The notes: generated from the sequence alone by a model not told the origin. A stretch of DNA of 64,000 nt from Ischnura elegans (GCF_921293095.1 NC_060254.1:55226069-55290068); one strand, 5' to 3'; positions 10,702 through 21,110 are shown, counted from the stretch's first letter. Numbers and translations are program-made.

Positions 10702-11260
10702 ACTCAGAGTTTGTATTCGAATCTCACTTTGTTTTTACGTCCGAAAAAAGCAATTAAGTGGAAAATGGGAGATATTTTTGCCGAATGGGTAGGTATATAA
10801 ATTACTTTTGCCCCCGAACAATAAAAAATGAATACAATTTCTTGGTGAACTTTGTTTGCCAAATACCTCGAAAGCGCACCTTCTTTTCTATTTTGTTTTC
10901 AACTGCAGACTTAACACTCCCTCCACATGCTTATTATGTCGGCTTGCGCAGTCTAACGTAGATGTAGGTGGTAGCAATCGAATTTTAAGGACATTTTTAT
11001 CTGAATGATCATATTTGAATATCCCGCGTAATGAACAAGGAGTTTTGCTTCGGCATTAATGACTCTCTACTTGTCTCGTATTCATGGCAATAACGATGAT
11101 GTTAGCTATGTTGGATTTATTTTAAACAGACTTATCGTCTACAGTGCACAACAAAGTGGGGCACAGGACATGCGATTGGCTTCGATGAATCTGGAGTACT
11201 TGTGAAGGTAGGAAATTTATAACCATGACTCATCCTTGATGCCATAAAAATCAAGATTAA

Positions 11261-12617
11261 CCCTTAACCGGTGACGTGCGGTCTGAGAGACCGCTGGGTT
11301 CTAAAATTATGAATATTTTCAAAATTGCCATTTCAAAATATCTAAAACCCTCGTGAGCGTAATAATTTTGCATAATAACGACATAGCACTCTTAAAATTT
11401 AACGTTCTTATAATTTTTTTCTGAAAATTTGCGACTGAATTTTGGTAGCGGCAGGGTATTTTTAGGAATTGGGACCTTGATCCCATTACCCGTCACTAAA
11501 TTGGAAAAACCAATAAACGTAATGCTGGCGGAAATAATTCAAAAAGTTTTTAAAAACAATTCCTAGTGATTTTTTAAGTGTAATAATAATAAAAAAAGGA
11601 TAAAAGCCTAACAGATGACAAATGTAGAAAGTGTTTTCAAGTACCTGAAACAATCCAGCACATTATATCTGGCTGTAAGATGCTAGCTAATACAGAATAC
11701 TTAAGTAGACATAATCAAGTTGCAAAGATTATCCACCAAAAACTGGCCTACCAACACAAGTTAATAGATACTAAGACCCCATATTATGTGTACCACCCTG
11801 AAACAGTGCTTGAAAACGGCGAATTTAAAATCTATTACGATCTGCCTATTCAAACAAATAAAACTATAGTTAATAATAAACCAGATATAGTGTTGATTGA
11901 CAAGAAATATAGAACTTGCTACATAGTTGATATTGCCGTGCCACTGTCGCATAACATCGAAAAGATAATTACAGGAAAAATTAACAAGTACCAAGAATTG
12001 GCAATAGAAATAAAAAGAATATGGAATATGGAACAGGTTTATATAGCTCCAATTGTCATCTCAGCTACCGGTATCATTCCAAAACATACACAAAATAGTT
12101 TCAAAATACTCAACCTCCATCCAAATACATACATCAAACTGCAAAAGGCTGTAATAATTTCAACCTGTCATATCACGAGAAAATTTCTCAACCCAATTCA
12201 ACAGTAAAGAGTTACCTTGGTGAGAACCCGTGCTCTTAACACCAAAGCTACTCAGTGAAAACTGAAGAAAATCAAAGAACAAAATATAATAATAATAATT
12301 AATAATTTGCAAGGAAGTATTTTTAGTTGCACAACGTGGATAATTAAGTACTTAATTAAAAAAGTACGTTAATAATAACAACTCAAGTGTTTCGATAACA
12401 GTTTTTTGATCCTGTTTCAAATAGCAATTTTTACTGAAAACGTTGGTTTGCATTTGGAATGCAAGTATAAGTTTTATAAAAGTTGAGAAGTCAAAGAAAA
12501 ATTAAACAAAACAACAAAAATGCCGTTGCAACGTTTTATGAATTTTTGTTTTGTTGCGGTCCCCCACACCATACGTCACTGGTAGTGTAACAAATATTTC
12601 ACGTCACCGGTTAAGGG
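11261..12617. mobile_element. TIR element at TTAA, piggyBac-like, carrying a LINE insertion
   Basis: CCCTTAACCGGTGACGTG at 11261-11278 is perfectly repeated, inverted, at 12600-12617. Outside lie TTAA (11257-11260) and CTAA (12618-12621), consistent with a TTAA duplication with one later change. TTAA duplication and TIRs that begin CCC suggest piggyBac; there is no piggyBac transposase. The centre is occupied by the R2-type LINE end at 11599-12300. Confidence 0.7.
11599..12207 (+). CDS. C-terminus of an R2-type LINE: CCHC finger and restriction-like endonuclease (5'-truncated)
   Basis: An open frame of 203 codons continues upstream of the ATG at 11680. It begins with a C-x2-C-x7-H-x4-C finger (CRKC ... 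IQHIISGC, about 11617-11672), followed by LSRHNQVAKIIHQKLA, then PDIVLIDKKYRTCYIVDIAVP-like sequence in which PD and a later D (11884-11945) fit the PD-x13-D pattern of the restriction-like endonuclease of R2/R4-type retrotransposons. It ends RKFLNPIQQ. The reverse transcriptase is missing, so it cannot move itself, but the domain is uninterrupted, suggesting a recent insertion. The 3' UTR ends in an AATAAT-rich tail near 12285-12300. The enclosing TTAA element shows it inserted into an older transposon. Confidence 0.85.
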   Translation, partial: DKSLTDDKCRKCFQVPETIQHIISGCKMLANTEYLSRHNQVAKIIHQKLAYQHKLIDTKTPYYVYHPETVLENGEFKIYYDLPIQTNKTIVNNKPDIVLIDKKYRTCYIVDIAVPLSHNIEKIITGKINKYQELAIEIKRIWNMEQVYIAPIVISATGIIPKHTQNSFKILNLHPNTYIKLQKAVIISTCHITRKFLNPIQQ

Positions 12618-12621
12618 CTAA

Positions 12622-14622
12622 CTAACAGAATTTCAATGGAGACACCGGATCAAAGATAAGCATTACCTGAAAGGAACTCAGTCATTCATTAAATTTCTCC
12701 CAAAAAATTTCTCGATCTCCCTCTACCAGTCCTAACTCCTTCCACCTCTCCCACGTTCAATAAATAAAAATCCAGCATAATAGCCAGCATTCACCTGCTA
12801 TCTGTTGCGACGCCACGACGAAAACTGTGGTATATATCAAAATATGCGCTTATCACTGACAGCAATTCAATGGAACTTCCCTTATACGAGGAAAAACGTG
12901 GAGAAACGAGAAGACCTTCCCCTTCATTCCCCCTTACATAAATGTTATCTCAAGCTAACATTCCCTAATTTTAGATTATTTTCTCAATTTTACAGTCGGT
13001 TTCATGAATTGCAAATTTGGAATTTTTAGCGTCTTTTCCATAGATCAACATTTGATCAAGCCATCAGAAATATTCGCCGTAAAAAAGTAAATTTACAAGC
13101 GAAATGATTCTTAACCTGTCCATAATGCATTTTACCCGTTGTTTTACAAAATTATCTTAAAAAATGATAAATTTACATTGAGTGATTAACAATGATTTCA
13201 GGATAAGGAAAACAGAAAAGATTTATACCTTGCGGTAGTAATACACTTCTCTTTCAGTATTTTTAAAAATAATAACAATTAAAATCTCGATAACGTCCTG
13301 ACAAGCCATTCATTAGCTCTTCATCAAGTGCCTTGTTATACTCTCTAAATGCATAAAATACTTTGTTCAGTTAAAAAAGTTAGCATTATGTCAAACATAA
13401 TACTTGGTAAAATCATATCTTTCTAGCAACCTCACTTTTACTGTGTCTTTTACTTCCTTCATTAAGATAAATCCTTTGAAAAGCTGAGAAAATGCGGGGT
13501 CGTCCCGTCAGTCCCTAATTTAAAAATCTGTAAAATAATTCGGTAAACAGAGGAGAAAGATAGGATATGGCGAATGAAAAGTCTTCCACATTCAGCTATG
13601 CTCTCGTACGAATAAAATGAGATTTTGCTAAAGTAGCGGCCCTCTTTTCATGAGTTGGTGACGTCATAAAAGTTCATTCACTCCCTCAGGATACATATTT
13701 AATTGAGTGATTGAATCGCTCACAAGTGTGTTAGAAGCAACGAAGCTCGCGTGGCCTGCGCTCTAAGCTGAGGGGTAGTTGAGGAGTGGTCACGTACTCT
13801 GCATGAGTTAGTGACGTCATCAACTTATGCACAAAATGTTTTAGGCCGTCAATCCTGCGCCCCAAATACCTCGAAAAGTCGGCGACGGACAAACAAACAA
13901 ACGGAAAAGAAAGGGTGTCTTTGTTTAATGAAACAATAGCAGAGTCGACAATTAAAAATTAGTCAATGATCCCTTCAATAAATTGTGTCGGTGATGATAT
14001 TTTCCACTTGTGCTTCCCTGAATTATGTAGCATTTTTTCAATCATAATGTAATAATACTTAACCAAGAAATATCCTATGAATTTTATGACAACAAGTAAT
14101 GAAATGTGTCAGGCCTATTGTTTGTTGCCTGTTAACCTCACTAAAGACGTGGTTTATATTCCATGTCTAATTTTCCAATGGGAATTTTTTTTTCCATCCG
14201 CACTATTCTCTATTATTCTTTATGTGAAGTTTATAGACAAGGCACCGATTTCCCGAGCTCAATCGTGTAACCACTTTTAGTTCTTCATTTTCGATGAAAG
14301 CCTGTCTTCGTTTTCTCATTTTAACTCCGGGGAGTTGGATAACGTGGAGCAAGATACCCTCTTTCATTAACGTGCGTAAATTATTCACAAAATTCTCTAA
14401 ATGGCAACCACGCGTACGCCGAAGTAAATCAACGCTGCTTAATTTTGTCTTATGTTTTTTCTCACGGAGAAAACGCGATATGGAGTGGTATCGTGCATGT
14501 ACGTCCTGTCCTGTGTCATCCATTTGAGATCTGAAGTACTTAAAGGGTTGCGTGTATGCTAGTCAGGGGGGTTCAGGGGGCTCGGACCCCCCCCCAACGA
14601 GACAGGCACAGCATAAGTTGAC
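12622..14622. other. Non-coding, no recognised element; two TGACGTCA blocks
   Basis: No coding homology. Two direct repeats of ATGAGTT-GTGACGTCAT lie at 13649-13667 and 13802-13820. The first matches the - strand of 58975-59035 over about 60 bp, so part of this stretch is a dispersed repeat. A 106-codon - strand open frame at 14203-14523 is not recognisable. Confidence 0.4.
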
Positions 14623-14627
14623 TTATG

Positions 14628-15780
14628 CAGGGTTCCCACTCAACCGTGAAAACCTTAAAACCGTGAATAAGCCGTGAATTTCGTCTGCCGTGACAAAACC
14701 TGGAAATAACCGTGGATTTCGTTATAAAACCTTAAAATCGTTTCAAACTTGATTGTAGAACTACACTTGACCGTTCAAAAGGAAAATCGATATGTCGATC
14801 ATGTTTCAAGGTCAGTCACTCGCAAACAATGTCCACGCATTTGTCTGCACACGTACTATCATTTGCAAAAGTCTTGCAACAAATCGAGCGGCGCCACTTT
14901 CGCTCCACAAAGGTTGTGCCCGGAAATTGTATGGTTTTCGGGTGTATGCAACAATCCAATACTAGTCTTCATGGTTCAATGCATGGAGAACGGGTCATTG
15001 GGTGGGTGAGGTATTTTGTCATCCTTTTCAGTCTCGGGATTTGACCGCTTCCATTTAAGTGAAATTAATGTTAATGATATTCCCCCGAACACATTGTAGC
15101 ATTTAATGCAGTAGGAAAGATCGAAGGTAATTCCTCGGAGGGATTTTAAAAAGTTGGTTGCTTGGCTCTTTTTGAGTGATCTCAGCTCTTTTCAGAGAGC
15201 TGGAAATCACGAGTCGTTCACTGTGAACATGGCAGACTTTTGTTTACATCTATCGACTCGGGTTGATGTTTTAATATAATATCTACGACATATGATACGA
15301 GGCAGCTTTGAAATTCCCAGTGTTTCGGAGCGAAAGTGGCGCCGCTCGATTTGTTGCAAGACTTTTGCAAATGATAGTACATTCGAAGTGCAATTATTGG
15401 TCCGTGTGTCATGACTAGACACAGACCTTAAGCCTGTGATTGGAAGACCGGTAACCAAAGTGCTCATCAATCCTTGCGAAAAATCAGACACCTCTTCAAT
15501 TCCCTGCCACCCTCCATTTTCCCACTCTCAACATTTATCCGGCTCTAAATTTTGTTAACGATATAGGCGACGTAAAAAGAGCACTTTCATTGCTGCGTTT
15601 GCATTTCCGTCGTTTATCGCGTTTGGTAAATGTTTAGTAAACGTGCGGTTGGTGATTTTTATGTGATCAATATTTATTCCTGAAATAAAAAAAACAGACC
15701 GTGAATTTGACGAAATATAGATCGTGAAAACCTGGAAAAAACCGTGAATTTTATATAATTCTGTTCGAGTGGGAACCCTG
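14628..15780 (+). mobile_element. Non-autonomous DNA transposon with 5-bp target duplication (copy 1, with nested element)
   Basis: Starts CAGGGTTCCCACTCAACC and ends in the inverted equivalent (GAGTGGGAACCCTG). Flanks are TTATG at 14623-14627 and 15781-15785. The subterminal regions are rich in repeated CCGTGAA-type blocks on both sides. It is collinear with the 620-bp copy at 40487-41106 apart from the nested insertion at 14857-15376. No transposase. Confidence 0.85.
14857..15376. mobile_element. Nested TIR element with GTAC target duplication
   Basis: 14853-14906 and 15327-15380 are a perfect 54-bp inverted repeat (outermost GTACTATCATTTGC). The paralogous copy of the host element at 40487-41106 lacks it and reads CACAC-TTAT-ATTCG where this one reads CACAC-GTAC [element] GTAC-ATTCG. 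The palindromic GTAC is therefore the target duplication and the true TIR starts TATCATTTGCAAAAG. About 520 bp, no coding region identified. Confidence 0.85.
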
Positions 15781-15785
15781 TTATG

Positions 15786-16299
15786 CCATTAACTCACCTC
15801 CTTAAGAGTTAAGGTCATAAATATTTTGCAGCGACCTGAAGAAGTAGGTGACAGATCGAAACACGGAAGAATAGTGTGTCATAATTTCCCAACTCTTTTT
15901 CAATCAAGTATAAAATAAAATTATTGAACGAATTCATTAGAAAGAGTGTTAACAGAAATGGAGTGCTTAACCCGGAGGGAAGCCTGAGAGACATTCACGG
16001 GGAAAGAGTCAAATCCTTTACGGCATGTGTCATTTAAAGCTTACATGCTAAGCATAATTTACATGCTTAAAAATTGGAATTGAAAGAGAATAGGCTAGTG
16101 CTTCTTTCCTTCTAAATCCGGCCATGGATGCTACACTATCCTTTCCATCATTTTACAGTATTTGCGAAAAACTTATGAGAGTTGGTTGAATGGGGAAGAT
16201 TCGATAATAACTTAACTTTCGTGCTAGTGGTAACTTATCTTGCCATTCCTTTTCATAAATTATGATTTCGTATCTAGGTAAACGCCCCCATTATCATCA
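15786..16299. other. No recognised coding feature; PLE-like motif near the left edge
   Basis: Near 15835-15872 CTGAAGA is followed by CGAAAC, a pairing also seen at 21554, 27090, 45470 and in the 45654 foldback. Otherwise nothing identified. Confidence 0.35.
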
Positions 16300-16820
16300 T
16301 CAGCCGCGTAGTAATGGAAAAATCGATTTCGGTTAATATCCAAATTCGAGTTATATATGCGAATGAGGGAGGAAATCAATATCGAACATTGATCTTCGAG
16401 TTTAATCGAGTTTCGATACAAACTCGATTTTTCAACGACTATCTCGACCATTTCGTTTGATCTCAGCAGCGTCTCTACCGGCTTCTAATGACGTGATCCG
16501 TTCCATGTGAAAGAATTTTCTCTTAGGCAGAAAAAAATTGGAAAGCACGACCTCCATCATCATGAAAGCATCTCAATAAATTTATCCTTCTTAACCAAAA
16601 ATTTAGAGGAGCCAAATGGCTCCAAACGGTGAGACCAAAACTTTAATGTGCGTGCATTTGTAAATTTTTACAACTTATTATTGACGTAGGTTTTCTAAGT
16701 ATCCTTTATTGGGAATTTGTTCTGTCTTAAATGTGTATTTTGAGTGTTTTAACGTACATTTTTTGTAATAACTGTATTTCATTAAATAAAGAACCGTCGA
16801 TTTTTTTCGATTAATCGTAT
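16300..16820 (-). repeat. ATCGATTTT-ended dispersed repeat (copy 1, - strand)
   Basis: The - strand aligns with the + strand of 43780-44370 across several blocks, including GACGCTGCTGAGATCAAACG and GGAGCCATTTGGC/GGAGCCATTCGGC. Both copies have ATCGATTTT-like motifs at and near their ends. Probably a non-autonomous DNA element; transposase not seen. Confidence 0.65.
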
Positions 16821-16849
16821 TTCGGTTCATATTTCTGTTTTTGCGAAAA

Positions 16850-16968
16850 ATCCACGGGGAAAAGATTCCCGGTCAAGGCGAATGATTTTTTCTCTGTGGA
16901 TTTTTCGCACAATCTGTGCATTGCGGGTGATTCCCGTAAAAGCTATCACCGTCGCTAGTCCAGATATA
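16850..16968 (+). repeat. SINE fragment (SINE family 1) in the gene's upstream region
   Basis: Contains GGCGAATGATTTTTTC, TGTGCATTGCGG and GTGATTCCCG-AA-GCTATCACCG, matching the body of the tRNA-derived SINE at 62160-62320 (inverted) and 22795-22958. Most of the tRNA-like head is missing. It lies about 540 bp upstream of the ATG of the SMYD4-like gene. Confidence 0.75.
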
Positions 16969-17039
16969 CTTAAATCATTTCTGTTTTCGTTGAAAATCCG
17001 AGCTTTTCGTTTCGAAAAAAATCGATTCCTCGAAAAATC

Positions 17040-17509
17040 GGCATATTTTCCAACCGGCTTCGGCCGCGATAGCTTCAATGGAGTGAAAACAACCATTGAA
17101 TTTAACATCCATCCCTTTCCATCTTTCTCTCTTTCCCCAGATCGACCGCCGTCGTGTTGGCAACACTGCTCCGCTGAATCCGATCCCATCATCCCTCCCC
17201 TCCAACCCCTCTCTCTCTCCCCCCCTCCCACTATTTATCCCCCCCTCCACCACCCCCTCCCTCCCCTCCCCTCCATCGCGCTCTTTGCCGTCGCTTCGGC
17301 TCCAGATACCGTCACGGCAGCTCCAACGCAGGACCGCACGCGCGTGTGGCTGACTGCCTCCCGCCGTGCGAAGATAGTGCGCGAGGATAATAAAGTAATA
17401 AGAGTGATCCATTTGAAAGAAAGGGTGCTGTTCTTTCTTTTAGTTTTTATACTGTGATATCCCTCAAGAGTAGTGTGTTAGTAGTTTTGAGAAGAGGAGT
17501 AGAAGTGAT
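17040..17509 (+). promoter_or_regulatory. Probable promoter / 5' UTR of the SMYD4-like gene
   Basis: The only strongly GC- and CpG-rich stretch upstream of the gene, with a long C/T-only tract at about 17195-17275 (CCCTCCCC-type runs). The sequence directly before the ATG (GAAGTGAT then ATG) is an acceptable insect start context. I see no clear TATA box; a TATA-less CpG-rich promoter is inferred. An in-frame TAG at 17471-17473 bounds the reading frame. Confidence 0.5.
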
Positions 17510-17722
17510 ATGCAGCCCGAGGCAGAGCCCCCACCGGGCCTCCAGGGCCCTGCCTTCCGCCCGAGGGGCTTCTTCCAGGAGTACCTGTCCCGCCTCCGGA
17601 CTTCCCTGTCTCCGCAGCAGTGGGATGATTTCCGCGCCCTCAAGACGGCCAAGGAAAGGCTTTCGTTCGTCGGAAGGCTTCCGGGGTCCGCGGATCCGCA
17701 GTGGCCGGTCGACCTCTCCAGG
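17510..17722 (+). CDS. SMYD4: SMYD4-like protein, exon 1 (N-terminus)
   Basis: 71 codons, starting MQPEAEPPPGLQG. The start is supported by an in-frame TAG 13 codons upstream and by the sharp rise in GC and codon bias at the ATG. The protein has a proline-rich beginning, then a helical segment (FFQEYLSRLRTSLSPQQW, about residues 21-39) and VGRLPGSADP leading to the splice. Exon 1 ends CTC TCC AGG followed by GTGAGT at 17723, phase 0. This layout, a short N-terminal helical region followed directly by a TPR exon, fits the SMYD4 class of SET/MYND lysine methyltransferases, which are proposed to methylate histone and other proteins. The catalytic SET and MYND domains are beyond the window, so identity rests on exon 1 plus exon 2. 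An alternative is another TPR co-chaperone-like protein, which I consider less likely. Confidence 0.75.
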
Positions 17723-17832
17723 GTGAGTGACGTTCAGGGGCACTTAGATCTTACGCAGGGGCGGTCTGGCAAGGTCGGCTGGTCGGCAATCGCCGAAGGC
17801 CCCGAGGTTAATGGGCCCCCACAACGCTCGTG

Positions 17833-18884
17833 TCTTTCGTAAAGCGTGTTTGAAAGCTGTAATAAAAAAAGATTCAGTTTGCTCGAATCAAATTTTTTTG
17901 CCATTATGAAATTCTAAGTTTTCATTAGTTTATTTATTTACAACATATTCAGCATAAAAATATTATACATTAAAAATAAATTAAATAAAGGTCTCATAAG
18001 GTAAAGAGAACCTAATGCTTTTTGAAAGGGTTATTCGAACATGTTAGTTTAGAGTTTTTTTAGATTTCAGTGCACTTTCAAGGATTTCAGGAGGACTTTC
18101 AGATTCACTAAATATATAATAAAATTATAATATGTTATAAAATTTTATAAGCTGTGAAATTCTCAACTTTCATAGTATTTTTTTTATTTATAAATTGCTA
18201 TTTTTGTTAACTTTTATGTATTTTTTAAGAGTCCGAATAGCGTCAAAATCCATTTCCGAATATGCAATTTCCTGAAATTTTCTGGGGAAGCACTCACGAA
18301 TCCCCCCAGTAAAATGGGCCCCATCATCTAGCCGAGAGCCCCCGATCACCCCATACCATTCCTGATCTTATAGCAATGCGGGGTTGGTTCTAGATATTTT
18401 TCTAGTGTAAGCGAACAAAATTCGCTCCCCCCCTCAAAAATAGCCTAAGAGGTAGTAGGGATTCCATCTGGATGTATTTTAAAATTAATACAAATACTAT
18501 AGGATTAAGTATCTGGTCGCGAGTTAAGTATCAGTTTGAGCTCGTAACATGCATGCTCTTATATAGTGAAAGTGATATTTTTAGGGCTTAAAAACCAGCG
18601 CTTAGATATCCTTAACGCTTCAACCGGCCCGGCAGCAATGCTATAAGATTAATACGTGGTTTAAATATATTATTGAATCAAACAGTACCTCGAATTCCCA
18701 GGAGAGAGACATTAGGGTGGGCCCCGTGGATTATCAACTAAAGATGTACATAGTGATGATAATTGGTACTTATATATATAGGGACTCAATATCGGTTGGG
18801 ATGAGCCCTTAGTAAGTGTACGAGGTATAACGTAAACAGTTCTATAGTTTCCATCCAGTTTAGATCATCCTCCTCCATCCTTGC
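17833..18884. other. Start of intron 1, no recognised element
   Basis: AT-rich from 17860, with G/C homopolymer patches near 18285-18440 similar to those in hAT-type MITEs but without identifiable ends. Confidence 0.35.
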
Positions 18885-18889
18885 CGACG

Positions 18890-19346
18890 CACAGTGGGCT
18901 AGAATCGAAAAAAGCTGGCCAAAACCTCAAAAACGAGTTTTTTGAGCTAGGAAGTTGAAACTTCGCATACATGTTCTCAAATAAATTGCGCAGAGCTTTC
19001 CAGATTATTTCTTTCCTGTGTATTCACCTTAAAAATATATTTGAGTTCGAAGTTGAACAAATTTAGCGAAAAACGACCAACCTCGATTGTTTCTGAAAAC
19101 TGCCAAATTTATCCTCGTGCAGTGGTTTCATGAATAGTTTTATGGACAAAACTGTTATACCATCTTAATTGATACTTCTTTTTCTTCCATTTGAGGGGTT
19201 TTTAAAGATTTTGTTTCTTCGATAACCTTAGATATATAACAAAATGGCGGAGCCTGTTTTCAGCCTTTTAGCATTTTCAACTTCCTAGCTTAAAAAAAAT
19301 CCTTTTTGAGGTTTTGGCCAGATTTTTTCGATTCTAGCCCACTGTG
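18890..19346. mobile_element. Transib-like non-autonomous element with RSS-type heptamer ends
   Basis: Both ends begin CACAGTGGGCTAGAATCG; the inverted repeats run about 70 bp to the AGCTAGGAAGTTGAAA block. The flanks are CGACG at 18885-18889 and 19347-19351, an exact 5-bp GC-rich duplication. A CACAGTG terminus and 5-bp GC-rich duplications are the described hallmarks of Transib, the superfamily related to RAG1. In both ends GCCAAAACC lies 21 nt inside the heptamer and matches 7 of 9 positions of the RSS nonamer ACAAAAACC. There is no transposase; 457 bp. Confidence 0.85.
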
Positions 19347-19711
19347 CGACGTTTCGATGAATGACTTATTCATTTTCAGCAAGGCTGTTGATGCCTGTTC
19401 TCGAGCGACCAGGTTTGTGTAGTTTTTTTTCAGGTGAGGTCGGTTCCTGAGAGAATCACACTATACCAACCCAGCCACTCGAGAACCCTAAGGAGAAAGG
19501 CTAACAACAGACATACATCACAGTAATGATGTATTTTATTATCTCTCATGTAATTTACAAACTCAAATCTGGGAGGTAAAAGGGCCTCATATGTGGTATA
19601 CCCTAGGGCTTCTTTTTCATCTATATCCGCCCGAGCATGGGAGGGACATGTAAAATATGATCAGGAAATACATGATATGTAAAACTTTGGAAATTGAATG
19701 ACACACAGGGG

Positions 19712-20025
19712 CAGTGGCGCAGCGAGGGGGGGTTTTGGGGGATAAACCCCCCCCCCCCAGAGCTCAGAGAAATTTTTAAGTTTAATCCATTTTACTTATT
19801 TGGATCAGTATTAATTATAGAATATTGTTAGGATTTATCAAATATCCATTAGAAAGCCGTAAAAAAACTCGCCATTTTGAACCATTGTTCTTCAAAATTT
19901 TCTGGAGGAGGGCCCCTGCAACTCCTGGCTTACCCTGGTAGGTATGCAATACCCCCACACCCGTAAGTATTAGTTGCGCCTAAACCCCCCCGCCCCCCTA
20001 GCCTTAATTCCTAGCTGCGCCACTG
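19712..20025 (+). mobile_element. hAT-type MITE, family 1 (copy 2)
   Basis: Starts CAGTGGCGCAGCGAGG and ends CCTAGCTGCGCCACTG. Exact 8-bp duplication CACAGGGG at 19704-19711 and 20026-20033. Contains a C13 tract near 19746-19758. 314 bp. The exact duplication suggests it is the youngest of the three copies. Confidence 0.92.
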
Positions 20026-20084
20026 CACAGGGGCACTTATATAAAAGGATCCAAATTCGGTTGGGGTGGGCCCTTTAATGTATA

Positions 20085-20470
20085 TACGACGTGTTATTGC
20101 GTGCACGAAACTTGTTCAGAAAATGTCGGGAATTTGTAGTTTTTTTATAATATTAATGTATTCGTCTATATTGAAGTCATCGCCCTCAAAATAGTCCCCT
20201 TAAGATATTGTATACTTGTGCCAGTGCTTCTCCTAATCCTCGAAACAGTTATTCAACTCGATCTATAGGATCGAGTTTAGCTCTGCCAGCGATTTCTTTT
20301 TATGTCATCTAGGCTTGTAAAACGATGGTCCCAAAAGGTTCTCTTTATTTTTGAAAAAAAAGGAAAAAGTCACTCGGAGCCATGTTTGGAGACTATGGAG
20401 GATGAGACATCGTTTCCCTATTTTTTTAGCCAAAATTCACGAACAAGTAGTGAAGTGTGACCCGAAAACC
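20085..20470 (-). pseudogene. mariner-like transposase C-terminus (family 2, copy 1)
   Basis: On the - strand: HTSLLVREF near the 20465 end, then KKSLAELNSI, CFED-EKHWHKYTIS and GDYFEGDDFNIDEYI to about 20170. This is the C-terminal end of a Tc1/mariner transposase distinct from the one at 6285-8290. The N-terminal two thirds are missing. The - strand 3' end near 20105 shares CTTGTTCAGAAAAT with the copy at 29985. Confidence 0.85.
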
Positions 20471-20624
20471 GTCGAACTCATAGAAACGCTGTTAGACACC
20501 TAAGCGGCTGCCGCAGACTAACAAAACAAATAATTTTATAAGTAAACAATGTAACAAATGTAAGTAAACAATGAATATAACTGAACATTTTATCATACTT
20601 CAGAGGCATACATACCACCATAAT

Positions 20625-20885
20625 CAGGGATGCCGACTCACAAAAAATATTGGGGGGGCCCAAACCAGGGATCTTGCCCAGGTAAATTTTATAAGTAGAG
20701 AGTTTAAAGTTTTTTAAGCATTTTAGAAGAGTCATATGATCAACATTAGAACCCTGATAACTCGATTCTCGATATCTGGACACTCCGGGGAAAATCGACA
20801 AGCCTGACACATTTTTTCCTCACGCACATAACGAATTTTTGAGGGGGCTCGGGCCCCCTCAAGCTCCATGCTGTCGGCGCCACTG
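20625..20885. mobile_element. hAT-type MITE, family 2
   Basis: Ends CAGGGATGCCGACTCACA and, inverted, CAGTGGCGCCGACAGCATG. Flanked by ACCATAAT (20617-20624) and ACCATAGT (20886-20893), an 8-bp duplication with one change. Contains an internal GGGGGCCC-rich stem. Confidence 0.85.
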
Positions 20886-21039
20886 ACCATAGTGATATTG
20901 AAGTTGACAGTCGGACTCTCATAAATCGCGAGAAATTTAAGAATTTAGTTCTCGTTATTTTCTGAATACGCCTCGCGTTCAGTGGACTAGACGAAGTTAT
21001 TTTGGGTTTCCAACTAGGTGAGGACTGTATCTACATAAT

Positions 21040-21110
21040 ACCCTGCGAGCTGCCCATAAGGAGTATGGCAGGGGGTGATCTTTCACCAGCATGCAACAGG
21101 ATTCCCACAA
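21040..21110 (+). repeat. GGCAGGGGGTGAT dispersed repeat (copy 1)
   Basis: Shares GGCAGGGG-TGA, TCACCAGCATGCA-CAGGAT with 23095-23180, and a weaker version with 46250-46300. Origin not identified; possibly a LINE 3' region. Confidence 0.5.

Larger units (their letters stand above)
9790..10970 (+). pseudogene. CR1-like LINE reverse transcriptase remnant and 3' end (LINE tail A)
   Basis: Translation from 9790 gives SVPQGSGIG followed by LLFLLYVKDI and LFTDDKVVHGE, the reverse transcriptase motif 4 region and a degenerate catalytic box (FTDD for FADD). After a foldback at 10088-10224 it resumes with NTIQRK and SLETRRLHTTLR near 10220-10340, is broken again by a hAT-type MITE at 10392-10701, and ends with the family's 3' stretch (CTTGCGCAG then GTAGATGTAGG) near 10940-10970. 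The same 3' stretch recurs five more times in the window. Dead element. Confidence 0.8.

Noticed and set aside
14749..15044. Cys-containing frames that faintly recall a THAP finger
   Set aside because: They are translations of the nested element's inverted repeat; the required Cys/His spacing and the AVPTF-type ending are missing.
16882..17457. 191-codon + strand open frame and overlapping - strand frames upstream of the gene
   Set aside because: They run through a SINE body and a C/T-only tract; the length is explained by low complexity and CpG-rich sequence, and there is no protein resemblance.
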